IMG/VR virus record: IMGVR_UViG_3300048797_000022
Location: 1 to 29,458 of that record
Origin: a virus
DNA length: 29,458 nt
Direction: 5' to 3' (one strand)
The position numbers and the translations under genes were made by a program. The notes beneath the pieces are model-generated. The model did not search any database, was not told the DNA's origin, and worked only from the letters and a program-made list of their open reading frames with translations. Numbering within the stretch: the stretch's first letter is position 1; each line of letters begins with the position of its first letter. Of this stretch, positions 23,318-29,293 are shown in pieces.

Positions 23318-24838
23318 CTACATCACTTTCCAATTCGGCATTTCAAGCGACCTGTTCGGCTTTGCGCGATTGTGATTTACTTTCATGGCAAATGTCAAGC
23401 ACAAAGCATCGAATCCGTCAGGACTTTTTAGTCCTCGCGCTTTCATGTGTTCTTTCGATTCCACCTTTAGCCGCCTGGATGAATCGTAGGTGTAGCTCGG
23501 GCTGGACAAGTCTGCCTTCAGCGCATCGTCATACACGATCTGGTTGGGCTGGTTCTCGAACCATTCCTTCATCTCGCCGGCCATCTCGTCCTTGCGAATA
23601 GCGTACAGTTCTGAATCGATCGCGCGCTCACCAAACAGGACACGGTTAATCGGGTAATCCAACTCAATCAACCGATCTGCTATGCCTGAACCTATCCCTC
23701 CTGCGTCTACGTTGATGAATGCTGGCTGCTCCCAGTCGGATATTGCCTGGGCTGCAAGGGCAACAACTTCCATAGGCCCACGACCATGAAAACGCCGTAC
23801 TTCTGGTACTACTCTGCCTTGCCTGAGCACAAATACAGTGTCGTCAGTTCCATATTCTGCCGGGTCTATGCCCATGATCTTGGGGCCGACCGCTTCAATG
23901 TCCTTGGCTCTCATGGCACGCTCAACCAGTATCAGAGGGATAAGGCTCTCGATCGACTGCCGGCGGAAGGCCAGTTCAACAGTTGCCGGATATTCCTGGT
24001 CAAACAGGTTCGAATCTCCACGAAAGTCGGTCTTGATCTTGCGTTCGCGCCAGTATAATTGCTCAGGATCTGCGCCGTAAAGCTCGCCATATTCAGCGCC
24101 ATCACCATCAGGATGCCAGTTAAACGGTGGCAAAGTCCGGTATTCCTTCTGCCAAAGCCAAGGGATGAAGCACAGTTTGTAGTCAGACTCGCCTCTGATC
24201 GAATCCATGACCATGCCATGAAACATATTGCCTACGCCATTGCCGGTGCTTTCGAGAAATATCTCGGTGTCTGGCAGATCCGGTATAACTTGACCGATAC
24301 CGGCCATGTGATCATCGGCGTTCGGCCAGAATGCGACCTCTGAGCCGTGGAACAGTTGACCGGTGCCTGAACGGCCAGTGTCCTTACTGCCTGCTGTGGC
24401 TACGCTGAACTCGCTGTCCAAGTTATCAAATGTCAAGGCTTTGGCTGAGTTGTTCTGAGTTGATGGCCGCATCTGCGCCGGGCAGTTGTCGTGGTAGCGC
24501 TTGGTCATCTTGAACAGGTTATCGGTAGCCTTGTCCTCATGGGTCAGAATGTAGGCTCTCTTGCCACGGTACATTGTGGTTTTCTGGTAGAACCGCCCCT
24601 CGATGTAGGTTGAGATGCCCTGCTGCCGGCCCTTGACCACGATAATCCTGACCTTGCCGATGGTCGCGCGCTGATTCTCAACCATGTCATGCAAGTAACG
24701 CTGGGCTTGGTTCATGGTGAAAGGTATGAGTAACCCGGCTTTGTCCTTGATGAACAGGCACCGCGGTGCATAGTATTGGAAGTCACTTTTAAGCATGACT
24801 GCCTTTGCCATCTGGCCAGGGGTAAGAACTTCGCTCAT
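23318..24838 (-). CDS. terL: Terminase large subunit (ATPase-nuclease)
   Basis: The packaging motor, 506 residues. The ATPase domain shows a Walker A-type loop VKGRQQGIST (residues ~68-77), Walker B LFHGSEVAFW with the catalytic Glu near 166, and the coupling motif ESTGNG (~196-201). The RNase-H-like nuclease domain shows three acidic sites: IMGIDPAEYGTDD (~321-333), FINVDAGGIGSGIADRL (~374-390) and SPDGFDALCLTFA (~472-484). All expected catalytic residues appear present. The ATG overlaps the TGA of the 57-residue gene as ATGA. It acts at the portal to cut and translocate DNA. Confidence 0.95.
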   Translation of the reverse strand: MSEVLTPGQMAKAVMLKSDFQYYAPRCLFIKDKAGLLIPFTMNQAQRYLHDMVENQRATIGKVRIIVVKGRQQGISTYIEGRFYQKTTMYRGKRAYILTHEDKATDNLFKMTKRYHDNCPAQMRPSTQNNSAKALTFDNLDSEFSVATAGSKDTGRSGTGQLFHGSEVAFWPNADDHMAGIGQVIPDLPDTEIFLESTGNGVGNMFHGMVMDSIRGESDYKLCFIPWLWQKEYRTLPPFNWHPDGDGAEYGELYGADPEQLYWRERKIKTDFRGDSNLFDQEYPATVELAFRRQSIESLIPLILVERAMRAKDIEAVGPKIMGIDPAEYGTDDTVFVLRQGRVVPEVRRFHGRGPMEVVALAAQAISDWEQPAFINVDAGGIGSGIADRLIELDYPINRVLFGERAIDSELYAIRKDEMAGEMKEWFENQPNQIVYDDALKADLSSPSYTYDSSRRLKVESKEHMKARGLKSPDGFDALCLTFAMKVNHNRAKPNRSLEMPNWKVM

Positions 24839-25008
24839 GATGGCTTTCTTTCCCCACGCTCATAGGCTTCACGGCCATCAAAGCTGTTGTGAATCACCAG
24901 ATCATCGTCTATTTCAGGATGGCACCGGCAATATGTCGAGACAGTATGTAGCTCTCCAAATGGAATGATGTGCTGATAACCATCATTCCATAAAATGCGC
25001 CAGCTCAT
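24835..25008 (-). CDS. Short conserved phage protein between terminase genes, 57 aa
   Basis: The ATG at 25008 overlaps the small-terminase stop as ATGA, and the stop overlaps the large-terminase ATG the same way. The product begins MSWRILWNDGYQHIIPFGEL, contains TYCRCHPEIDDDLVIHNSFD and GREAYERG, and ends RKPS. This is the pattern of a small family found in many phages and mobile elements: HIIP followed by a Cys-x-Cys-x-Pro motif and IHNSFDGRE. Function unknown; the CxC and conserved His could bind metal. Overlap on both sides makes translation very likely. Confidence 0.8.
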   Translation of the reverse strand: MSWRILWNDGYQHIIPFGELHTVSTYCRCHPEIDDDLVIHNSFDGREAYERGERKPS

Positions 25009-25535
25009 GACATCGAATCCAATAGTTCACCAATCGATTTTTTGTTGCCCGAGCCATCATCAATGTTCAGGGCTTGCCGTTCAAGTCCAACAAGTGTTTT
25101 TTGAGTGCGCACAATAGATTCAAAAGAGCCAGCAGCTTTGCCAAGCTCATTCAAATCAACAGCACCTTCGATAAGTTGATCAAATTTGCTAGTCAGCTTA
25201 TCCAATCTTTCGGAGTTGTCTCTTATTCCCTTTTGGTGTTCACGCAAAACCTTGAGATTAGTCTCGACAGCAATATCAACGCCAGAAAAAAGTGCGCTGT
25301 TGCTTTCTGTTGCGCGGTGTTGCGCTGCCTGTTGCGCAGACTCTATAAGTCCAGCTCTTGTTCTGGCCTTTACTTCTTCTGTGAAGTCTCTAACCCAAGA
25401 CTCTTTCTTGGCTCTACGAGTGATAGTTGAGCATTCTACTTTATGGCGCCGCGCTATTTCCCGGACAGATAGTTGCCCGATGCGGTAGTCTCGCTCAATG
25501 GCTTCCCAGTCAATTTGTATTTTACGGCCGGCCAT
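25005..25535 (-). CDS. terS: Terminase small subunit
   Basis: The N-terminal helix-turn-helix (IERDYRIGQLSVREIARRHK, then VECSTITRRAKKESW) is the DNA-recognition domain typical of small terminases. A long helical oligomerisation region follows (EVKARTRAGLIESAQQAAQH, then LKVLREHQKGIRDNSERLDK). The C-terminus KKSIGELLDSMS may contact the large subunit. I take the ATG at 25535; a TTG two codons earlier is also open and neither has a strong ribosome site. The gene precedes the large subunit, separated only by the 57-residue gene. Confidence 0.85.
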   Translation of the reverse strand: MAGRKIQIDWEAIERDYRIGQLSVREIARRHKVECSTITRRAKKESWVRDFTEEVKARTRAGLIESAQQAAQHRATESNSALFSGVDIAVETNLKVLREHQKGIRDNSERLDKLTSKFDQLIEGAVDLNELGKAAGSFESIVRTQKTLVGLERQALNIDDGSGNKKSIGELLDSMS

Positions 25536-25589
25536 AATCAATCATGAATGCCATAATTTCACTTATTGTCGTCATAAAACCAACACCGC

Positions 25590-26084
25590 CTATCGGCCTT
25601 TTACAAACACCTTCGCGGTGTCCAGCCCTATTCTGGCACTGTCGCCTTGATCAATGACGCTTTGAACGCCTGCATCAAGCTGTCGTATTGCTTCGCCAAG
25701 CTGTAATCGGTTGAAACAGGCTCGTTCAGGATGGCTGGAGCCGGCGCTGGCGGCGGGCAAGTAACCGCGACTGGCACGGCTGTTGAGCAGCTGCATAGCA
25801 AGATCAGCGTTGCGAGCCATAAGCTGTTTGTAGGTTTCATCTGCGTTCTCCTTGTTAAGTTTGTCCTGAGCCTCTTTCGCGAGCGCGATCTTCTGCGCCG
25901 CTTCGCCTTCCGCCTTGGTCTGCGCGACGAACGATGTGTACTTGGCCTGCACCGCGTCCTTCATCGCGCCTTGGTACTTCCACGCTGGTATACCACCAGT
26001 AGCAATACCCGCCGCAAATGCAGCAGCTGCGATGTATGCCAGCACCATGGGATTTTTCGTTACTACCGACAATAACCAGTTCAC
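25590..26084 (-). CDS. Rz: Inner-membrane spanin (Rz-like), 164 aa
   Basis: Start GTG at 26084, preceded by AGGAG at 8 bases and overlapping the holin TGA as GTGA; a TTG at 26111 is an unlikely alternative. One N-terminal membrane anchor (VLAYIAAAAFAAGIATGG, residues ~14-31) is followed by a long periplasmic coiled coil (FVAQTKAEGEAAQKIALAKE, then AQDKLNKENADETYKQLMA). The outer-membrane partner Rz1 is encoded inside the gene in another frame. Together they fuse inner and outer membranes in the last step of lysis, which implies a Gram-negative host. Confidence 0.87.
   Translation of the reverse strand: MNWLLSVVTKNPMVLAYIAAAAFAAGIATGGIPAWKYQGAMKDAVQAKYTSFVAQTKAEGEAAQKIALAKEAQDKLNKENADETYKQLMARNADLAMQLLNSRASRGYLPAASAGSSHPERACFNRLQLGEAIRQLDAGVQSVIDQGDSARIGLDTAKVFVKGR
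25628..25840 (-). CDS. Rz1: Outer-membrane spanin lipoprotein (Rz1-like), nested in Rz
   Basis: Lies wholly within Rz in a shifted frame. The 70-residue precursor has Lys, a hydrophobic core (LWLATLILL) and a lipobox LCSC with the lipidated Cys at 18, followed by a Pro-rich segment (CPPPAPAPAI) typical of Rz1 proteins. GGAG lies 7 bases before the ATG. Rz1 is longer than the lambda protein but within the known spread. The nested arrangement is itself strong evidence for both spanins. Confidence 0.9.
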   Translation of the reverse strand: MKPTNSLWLATLILLCSCSTAVPVAVTCPPPAPAPAILNEPVSTDYSLAKQYDSLMQAFKASLIKATVPE

Positions 26085-26290
26085 GTCTTGTTCTCCTGTG
26101 AGTTCTGCCAAAGTTTACTTACAAGAATTGCTACCGTTATGGCTTGCAGCCCTGCCGGGATAACTGGGAATTTGCCATCTAGTATCGTGAGGTAAATCAC
26201 CCCGATCAGGATTACGAATATCCAGGACAGCATGAGCACCCGCAACGAACTGGTGTTGCCTTTCCCGTCCTGGATTGCGTTATCAGCCAT
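26081..26290 (-). CDS. Holin, two membrane segments, 69 aa
   Basis: The ATG at 26290 overlaps the end of the upstream enzyme gene by 8 bases; longer upstream frames in the same register are shadows. Two hydrophobic helices at residues ~17-36 (VLMLSWIFVILIGVIYLTIL) and ~43-60 (VIPAGLQAITVAILVSKL), a short polar N-terminus and a polar C-terminus (WQNSQENKT) fit a class II-type holin. The place between a cell-wall enzyme and spanins supports this. It would form membrane holes to time lysis. Confidence 0.75.
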   Translation of the reverse strand: MADNAIQDGKGNTSSLRVLMLSWIFVILIGVIYLTILDGKFPVIPAGLQAITVAILVSKLWQNSQENKT

Positions 26291-26759
26291 CTGACACCTG
26301 CACGGATAGCGTGTGGTCAGCAGAAGCCCACATCGCTTCACGAACGCTGCGTCCCATAATAATGCAGCCCTCTGATGCGTTGCCGGACGGGATAGTGTCT
26401 CCGTGGCAGAAGAATCCGCCGCGCCCGAACATCTCATTGTCTGGATCAGGAATAAGCGGGATTGCAAACGGGCCGAGATGCGAGTGCTCTACCGGCTCCC
26501 CGAAGGTGTAAATGCCGCATGGCAGCGGCCCGACAAACTTCACTCCCTGCATGTCGTGATTGTTCACGCCTTCATGGTTCTTGCCCTCATTGCCGCCAGC
26601 ATAGCCAGTTGCAACTAATTCATTGTCCGGGCTGATGAGCTTTCCAGTATTCTGTTCGTATACCCACATGGTCATTCTCCTGTGTGATTTGTCCCAAGCA
26701 CGGTGCGCGGTGCGGATCGCTCGATCCAGCCTTTGCTCGTCGGTGAGATAGAATTGCAT
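26283..26759 (-). CDS. DUF2778/L,D-transpeptidase-like cell-wall enzyme (candidate endolysin)
   Basis: The domain begins MWVYEQNTGKL and continues with ATGYAGGNEGKNHEGVNNHD, a PLPCGIYTFG motif and the catalytic region FFCHGDTIPSGNASEGCIIM, with an HG-x-SEGC pattern like L,D-transpeptidases and Tlde1-type DUF2778 enzymes that cut or exchange peptidoglycan peptides. Two starts are possible: ATG at 26759 (158 residues, weak site) and ATG at 26669 (128 residues) with AGGAG at 7 bases. The 30-residue extension (MQFYLTDEQRLDRAIRTAHR) looks like real protein. No signal peptide is seen, so export via the neighbouring holin is expected. No other lysozyme or amidase is in the window. Confidence 0.75.
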   Translation of the reverse strand: MQFYLTDEQRLDRAIRTAHRAWDKSHRRMTMWVYEQNTGKLISPDNELVATGYAGGNEGKNHEGVNNHDMQGVKFVGPLPCGIYTFGEPVEHSHLGPFAIPLIPDPDNEMFGRGGFFCHGDTIPSGNASEGCIIMGRSVREAMWASADHTLSVQVSDG

Positions 26760-26768
26760 CGCATTTAA

Positions 26769-26948
26769 TCATCGTCCTACATGAAAGTTGCCTATCTCTG
26801 GGAAGAACTGCATTATCAGGATAATCAGCAATATCACTCCCATCACAAGCAACGCCGGTGTCTTGATCGGCTCTGGAAAAAAGTGGGTGATGATCCAATA
26901 TGCGAAAAATGCAACTACTAAAAATATGATGATTGATATTATGGTCAT
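26769..26948 (-). CDS. Small two-helix membrane protein of the lysis region, 59 aa
   Basis: AAGGAG lies 5 bases before the ATG. Hydrophobic segments at residues ~3-21 (IISIIIFLVVAFFAYWII) and ~32-50 (ALLVMGVILLIILIMQFF) are separated by HFFPEPIKTP; the tail is short (PEIGNFHVGR). The size and two helices fit a holin, antiholin or accessory lysis protein. It is encoded just before the cell-wall enzyme. Which of the two small membrane proteins is the true holin cannot be decided from sequence. Confidence 0.65.
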   Translation of the reverse strand: MTIISIIIFLVVAFFAYWIITHFFPEPIKTPALLVMGVILLIILIMQFFPEIGNFHVGR

Positions 26949-27036
26949 AATGACTCCTTAAATTAAATGAAGTTGGTTGGATGAATTACGGCATGTCAGG
27001 CCAGTGGCTGCCAATTGCTTGTCATGCTCGTTCTCC

Positions 27037-27420
27037 TTAACGTAATTGTTCGTGTCGTTCAAATTCTCTGCGATCAAGTTTCGTATTCAACATCACTTCT
27101 ATTTCGTTCAGCTTTTTAATGACAGGCTCTACAATCTTTTCAATCATGTTGATAGTAGCGTAATCCTCTGCAACCCTGATTCTGAATGCTGTAAATTGTT
27201 CAACAAGTTTATCATGCTCTGTTTTAACGAGTGTAGCCAACTTTTCTTTCTCTAATAAGACGAGTGCTGCCGCCGCTTTGCTTTCAGTCAGAACAAGTGC
27301 CGCTGTTTCTTTCACCCCTGCTGAGTTCTGTCTGAGCGCGTAGAAAAGAACTATCCAACCCACGCCTAGTAAAGCTCCTATTATGGAGAACAAGTAATCT
27401 ATTAAACGTATTGCATCCAT
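27037..27420 (-). CDS. Membrane-anchored coiled-coil protein, 127 aa
   Basis: An N-terminal membrane segment (residues ~10-29, LFSIIGALLGVGWIVLFYAL) is followed by a long charged helix (LVLTESKAAAALVLLEKEKL, then EHDKLVEQFTAFRIRVAEDY and VKKLNEIEVML-type sequence) and the ending KLDRREFERHEQLR. GGAG lies about 7 bases before the ATG. Similar one-helix coiled-coil proteins occur near phage lysis genes and may be lysis accessories; I cannot name the family. Confidence 0.6.
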   Translation of the reverse strand: MDAIRLIDYLFSIIGALLGVGWIVLFYALRQNSAGVKETAALVLTESKAAAALVLLEKEKLATLVKTEHDKLVEQFTAFRIRVAEDYATINMIEKIVEPVIKKLNEIEVMLNTKLDRREFERHEQLR

Positions 27421-27460
27421 GCAATCTCCGTATCAACGCTATAAAAACAATCAGAACCAC

Positions 27461-27856
27461 TTATTGCGTGATGCTTCCGGTCACTATATTGTTAGTTCCC
27501 GCTGCTGCTCCGGTCGTGGTCACTGTTACGTTGGCAAATCTCACGGCTGCATTTGTGCCGATAATCCCCAAAGAGTTGATGCTGCTTGTTCCCAGTGCAT
27601 TTGCCCCAGTGTTGGTGCCGACTACTGCGATTGTCCCCGTCCCAAGTGCGGTGGATAAGGCAAAATAGGTCAAATTGTCGTTGGATACATTCAGCACTGT
27701 AGTAGCAAGTATCCCTGTAGTACCGGTACTGATTGCAATTACTGATGCCTGAAATGAGAGTGGGCCTCTGGCCAGCGGGTAGTTTGAACTCGTACTTGCG
27801 CCAAGAGCTGTTGATGTGAGGATAATTGCTGTTTTTGGTGTGCCGAGATCCGACAT
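27461..27856 (-). CDS. Small Thr/Ala/Gly-rich beta protein, 131 aa
   Basis: The product is low in charge and dominated by Thr, Ala, Ser, Gly and Asn with repeated short strands (AIILTSTALGASTSSNYPLA, GTIAVVGTNTGANALGTSS, FANVTVTTTGAAAGTNNIV). This resembles phage head-decoration or surface proteins and the small proteins encoded at 16627 and 13719. AAAGGAG lies ahead of the ATG. It precedes the lysis genes and is not next to capsid genes. Function uncertain. Confidence 0.6.
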   Translation of the reverse strand: MSDLGTPKTAIILTSTALGASTSSNYPLARGPLSFQASVIAISTGTTGILATTVLNVSNDNLTYFALSTALGTGTIAVVGTNTGANALGTSSINSLGIIGTNAAVRFANVTVTTTGAAAGTNNIVTGSITQ

Positions 27857-27857
27857 A

Positions 27858-28052
27858 TTATGCTCCTTTGGATTTTACTGAATGAAGACCGGCATTGCGC
27901 CGAAGAATGACTGAATTGGCCGATTTGATCGCTCTGGCATCGTCTCCAGTACGCTTTAAAACTGAGTTTGCAACGGCTGACCATTGCGCCTGCTTGGCTG
28001 GAGTGGAAGCCTTCTTGTCGTGTTTCTTGGCAGAAGAAGGCGTCCAGGGCAT
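27858..28052 (-). CDS. Small basic conserved phage protein, 64 aa
   Basis: A basic protein starting MPWTPSSAKKHDKKASTPAK with QWSAVANSVLKRTGDDARAI and KSANSVILRRN. This pattern is familiar from small phage and mobile-element proteins of unknown function (MPW, AKKH, QW--VANSVL, G-DEARAI). High Lys content suggests nucleic-acid or protein binding. The ribosome site is weak; a single base separates its stop from the following gene start. Confidence 0.65.
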   Translation of the reverse strand: MPWTPSSAKKHDKKASTPAKQAQWSAVANSVLKRTGDDARAIKSANSVILRRNAGLHSVKSKGA

Positions 28053-28058
28053 GATGAT

Positions 28059-28256
28059 CTACTTTAATCCGTAACCAGCAATGGACGCTTGATTACCCAC
28101 CGTGACATCCTCGTTCAATCCGAGACCATGGATATTGGTCTTTTCATCGTCCCCTGTGTCTTTGTAGGCTGGATCAAAGCAATCCGGGATAGTAGGGAAT
28201 GGGCCAGACTGAGGGGCAACCGGCCTGGTGTTGGCATCGGATTCAGAGTCGCTCAT
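28059..28256 (-). CDS. Small acidic protein with SIAxYGL C-terminal motif, 65 aa
   Basis: Acidic and mostly disordered (MSDSESDANTRPVAPQSG, FPTIPDCFDPAYKDTGDDE), ending LGLNEDVTVGNQASIAGYGL. The end closely matches that of the upstream gene product (FGLRETVEVGANASIANYGL), and both have F-P-x-IPD, so they are paralogues. AGGGG lies 7-8 bases before the ATG. Its function is unknown. Confidence 0.6.
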   Translation of the reverse strand: MSDSESDANTRPVAPQSGPFPTIPDCFDPAYKDTGDDEKTNIHGLGLNEDVTVGNQASIAGYGLK

Positions 28257-28258
28257 GA

Positions 28259-28639
28259 TCAGCCCCTGGTATCGTTGTTTTTGCTGTTTGAATCACCACC
28301 TGCCGCTGGACCTTCGAGTCCATAATTAGCTATGCTGGCATTGGCACCGACCTCAACTGTTTCGCGGAGACCAAAATCCGATATTTCCGTGCTATTGGCT
28401 TCGCCGTAATCTGCGTGTGGATCTGGTATGGGAGGGAAGGAATTGCCGCTTGGTTGCCCCATAGTGTAGGTATTGTGGCCGCCTGTCCCATTATCCTGGA
28501 TAGGTCTTTCGTCGTCACCAGCCCAAGGGGCGGATGGGGGTGAGTCTGCTGTCTGGTTCTGTATCTTGAGTTCGCCGCTGGGGCCGCCCATATCGCTTGG
28601 GGTGTTACCATCAGCCATTGAGTTTGAAAAGTCAACCAT
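28259..28639 (-). CDS. First gene of the late operon; acidic disordered protein, 126 aa
   Basis: The ATG at 28639 has AAGGAG at 8 bases; the frame is open further up to 28705, but that would overlap the promoter. The product is rich in Gly, Pro, Asp, Asn and Ser and appears disordered (GNTPSDMGGPSGELKIQNQT, SPPSAPWAGDDERPIQDNGT), with FPPIPDPHADYG and a C-terminal block SDFGLRETVEVGANASIANY shared with its neighbour. As the first gene after the promoter it should be well transcribed. No known family. Confidence 0.6.
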   Translation of the reverse strand: MVDFSNSMADGNTPSDMGGPSGELKIQNQTADSPPSAPWAGDDERPIQDNGTGGHNTYTMGQPSGNSFPPIPDPHADYGEANSTEISDFGLRETVEVGANASIANYGLEGPAAGGDSNSKNNDTRG

Positions 28640-28708
28640 GATCGCGCTCCTTTGCTTTAGTTCGTCATCACGACGAGTGTAATTTGAGGCGGGGATTCCG
28701 CGCACGGG

Positions 28709-28738
28709 ATTGTAAAGACAGAACTATAGGATTGTCAA
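28709..28738 (-). promoter_or_regulatory. Strong sigma70-type promoter
   Basis: On the minus strand a perfect TTGACA (-35, 28738-28733) and TACAAT (-10, 28714-28709, one mismatch to TATAAT) are 18 bases apart. It begins a few bases after the U-run of the terminator and ~70 bases before the first late gene. It should be read by host RNA polymerase and drive the lysis-to-structure operon. Confidence 0.8.
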
Positions 28739-28742
28739 GGTC

Positions 28743-28767
28743 AAAAAAAACCCGACTTCTCGTCGGG
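28743..28767 (-). terminator. Strong intrinsic terminator
   Basis: On the minus strand CCCGAC GAGAA GTCGGG is followed by eight T. It stops transcripts coming from the small genes at 28791-29458, insulating them from the promoter just downstream. Confidence 0.9.
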
Positions 28768-28790
28768 GCTAAATCTGCTGGCAGGGACTG

Positions 28791-28883
28791 CTACCAGATC
28801 CAAGCAAGCAGATAGGCCACAGCAGCGCATCCTATGAGAATCCATAGCCACTTGGCCGTTTCCCACACTTCTTCTTCGCGCAT
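28791..28883 (-). CDS. Tiny single-pass membrane protein, 30 aa
   Basis: AAGGAGG ends 5 bases before the ATG, the best ribosome site in the window. The product starts MREEEVWETAKW and has one hydrophobic segment (LWILIGCAAVAYLLAWIW) to the end. Such short phage membrane peptides are often missed in annotation; roles range from lysis control to superinfection effects. It lies 1 base after the preceding gene and is followed by the terminator. Confidence 0.65.
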   Translation of the reverse strand: MREEEVWETAKWLWILIGCAAVAYLLAWIW

Positions 28884-28884
28884 G

Positions 28885-29064
28885 TCACCCTCCTTTTCGT
28901 TTAGCTGCATCAGCCCATGCGGACTTAGATGTTCTCCCTCTTCCAATTAAATGTTTCAGAGATTGATTATTCCAAACGTTCCATATACCGTTTAGATAAC
29001 GCCTAGCAATAGCATCAGGATACGTTTCCTTCACGAAGGCTTTGTCATCTTGGGTAGTAGTCAT
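28885..29064 (-). CDS. Small protein, 59 aa, unknown function
   Basis: AGGAG lies 6 bases before the ATG, which overlaps the TGA of the upstream gene as ATGA. The product is basic, with DDKAFVKETYPDAIARRYLN, GIWNVWNNQSLKHLIGRGRT and SAWADAAKRKGG. It looks like a small soluble protein, possibly nucleic-acid binding; I recognise no family. Its end contains the ribosome site of the next gene. Confidence 0.65.
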   Translation of the reverse strand: MTTTQDDKAFVKETYPDAIARRYLNGIWNVWNNQSLKHLIGRGRTSKSAWADAAKRKGG

Positions 29065-29228
29065 TTATGTCTCCTAAATTTAACTTCCAGTTGCGATTTG
29101 CCTTCTTGAATATCAGTAGCCGTGCTGCCGGGTGCGCCAAAGTGAGCCTGATCGAAAGCCTGATTGAACTGCGTCTCAGGGACACTTTGAGCGGGGATGA
29201 ATAGGATGGTGAGGAAAAGGAAGCGCAT
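29061..29228 (-). CDS. Small exported protein, 55 aa
   Basis: The N-terminus MRFLFLTILFIPAQSVP has the form of a signal peptide (one Arg, hydrophobic core, Ala before a possible cleavage point). The mature part is short and polar (QFNQAFDQAHFGAPGSTATD). Its stop overlaps the next ATG as ATGA. The ribosome site is weak. Two direct repeats lie upstream and could regulate it. Function unknown. Confidence 0.55.
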   Translation of the reverse strand: MRFLFLTILFIPAQSVPETQFNQAFDQAHFGAPGSTATDIQEGKSQLEVKFRRHK

Positions 29229-29230
29229 CA

Positions 29231-29293
29231 GGTGTCTATTTCTACGTTATGCCGTTTTTTCTGGCTTTTAGGGTGTCTACTTTACGTTAGGCG
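29231..29293 (-). repeat. Imperfect direct repeat upstream of a small gene
   Basis: Plus-strand copies ggtgtctatttctacgtta (29231-29249) and ggtgtctactttacgtta (29272-29289) lie 41 bases apart, start to start. On the minus strand both read TAACGTA..., then TAGACACC. They fill the gap between a gene end and a start, where a regulator or phage polymerase might bind. Confidence 0.45.

Noticed and set aside
23838-24343. Plus-strand ORFs over the terminase gene
   Set aside because: The minus strand encodes all terminase motifs; the plus frames are shadows.
25915-26511. Plus-strand ORFs over the holin, spanin and enzyme genes
   Set aside because: No family motifs; the minus strand holds a coherent lysis cassette with ribosome sites.
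26620-26898. Minus-strand 92-codon ORF over the lysis genes
   Set aside because: Shadow of the 59-residue membrane protein and the DUF2778 gene; no motif.
26996-27025. Nine-codon ORF (MTSNWQPLA) behind AAGGAG
   Set aside because: Good ribosome site but too short to call; could be a leader or the relic of a gene.
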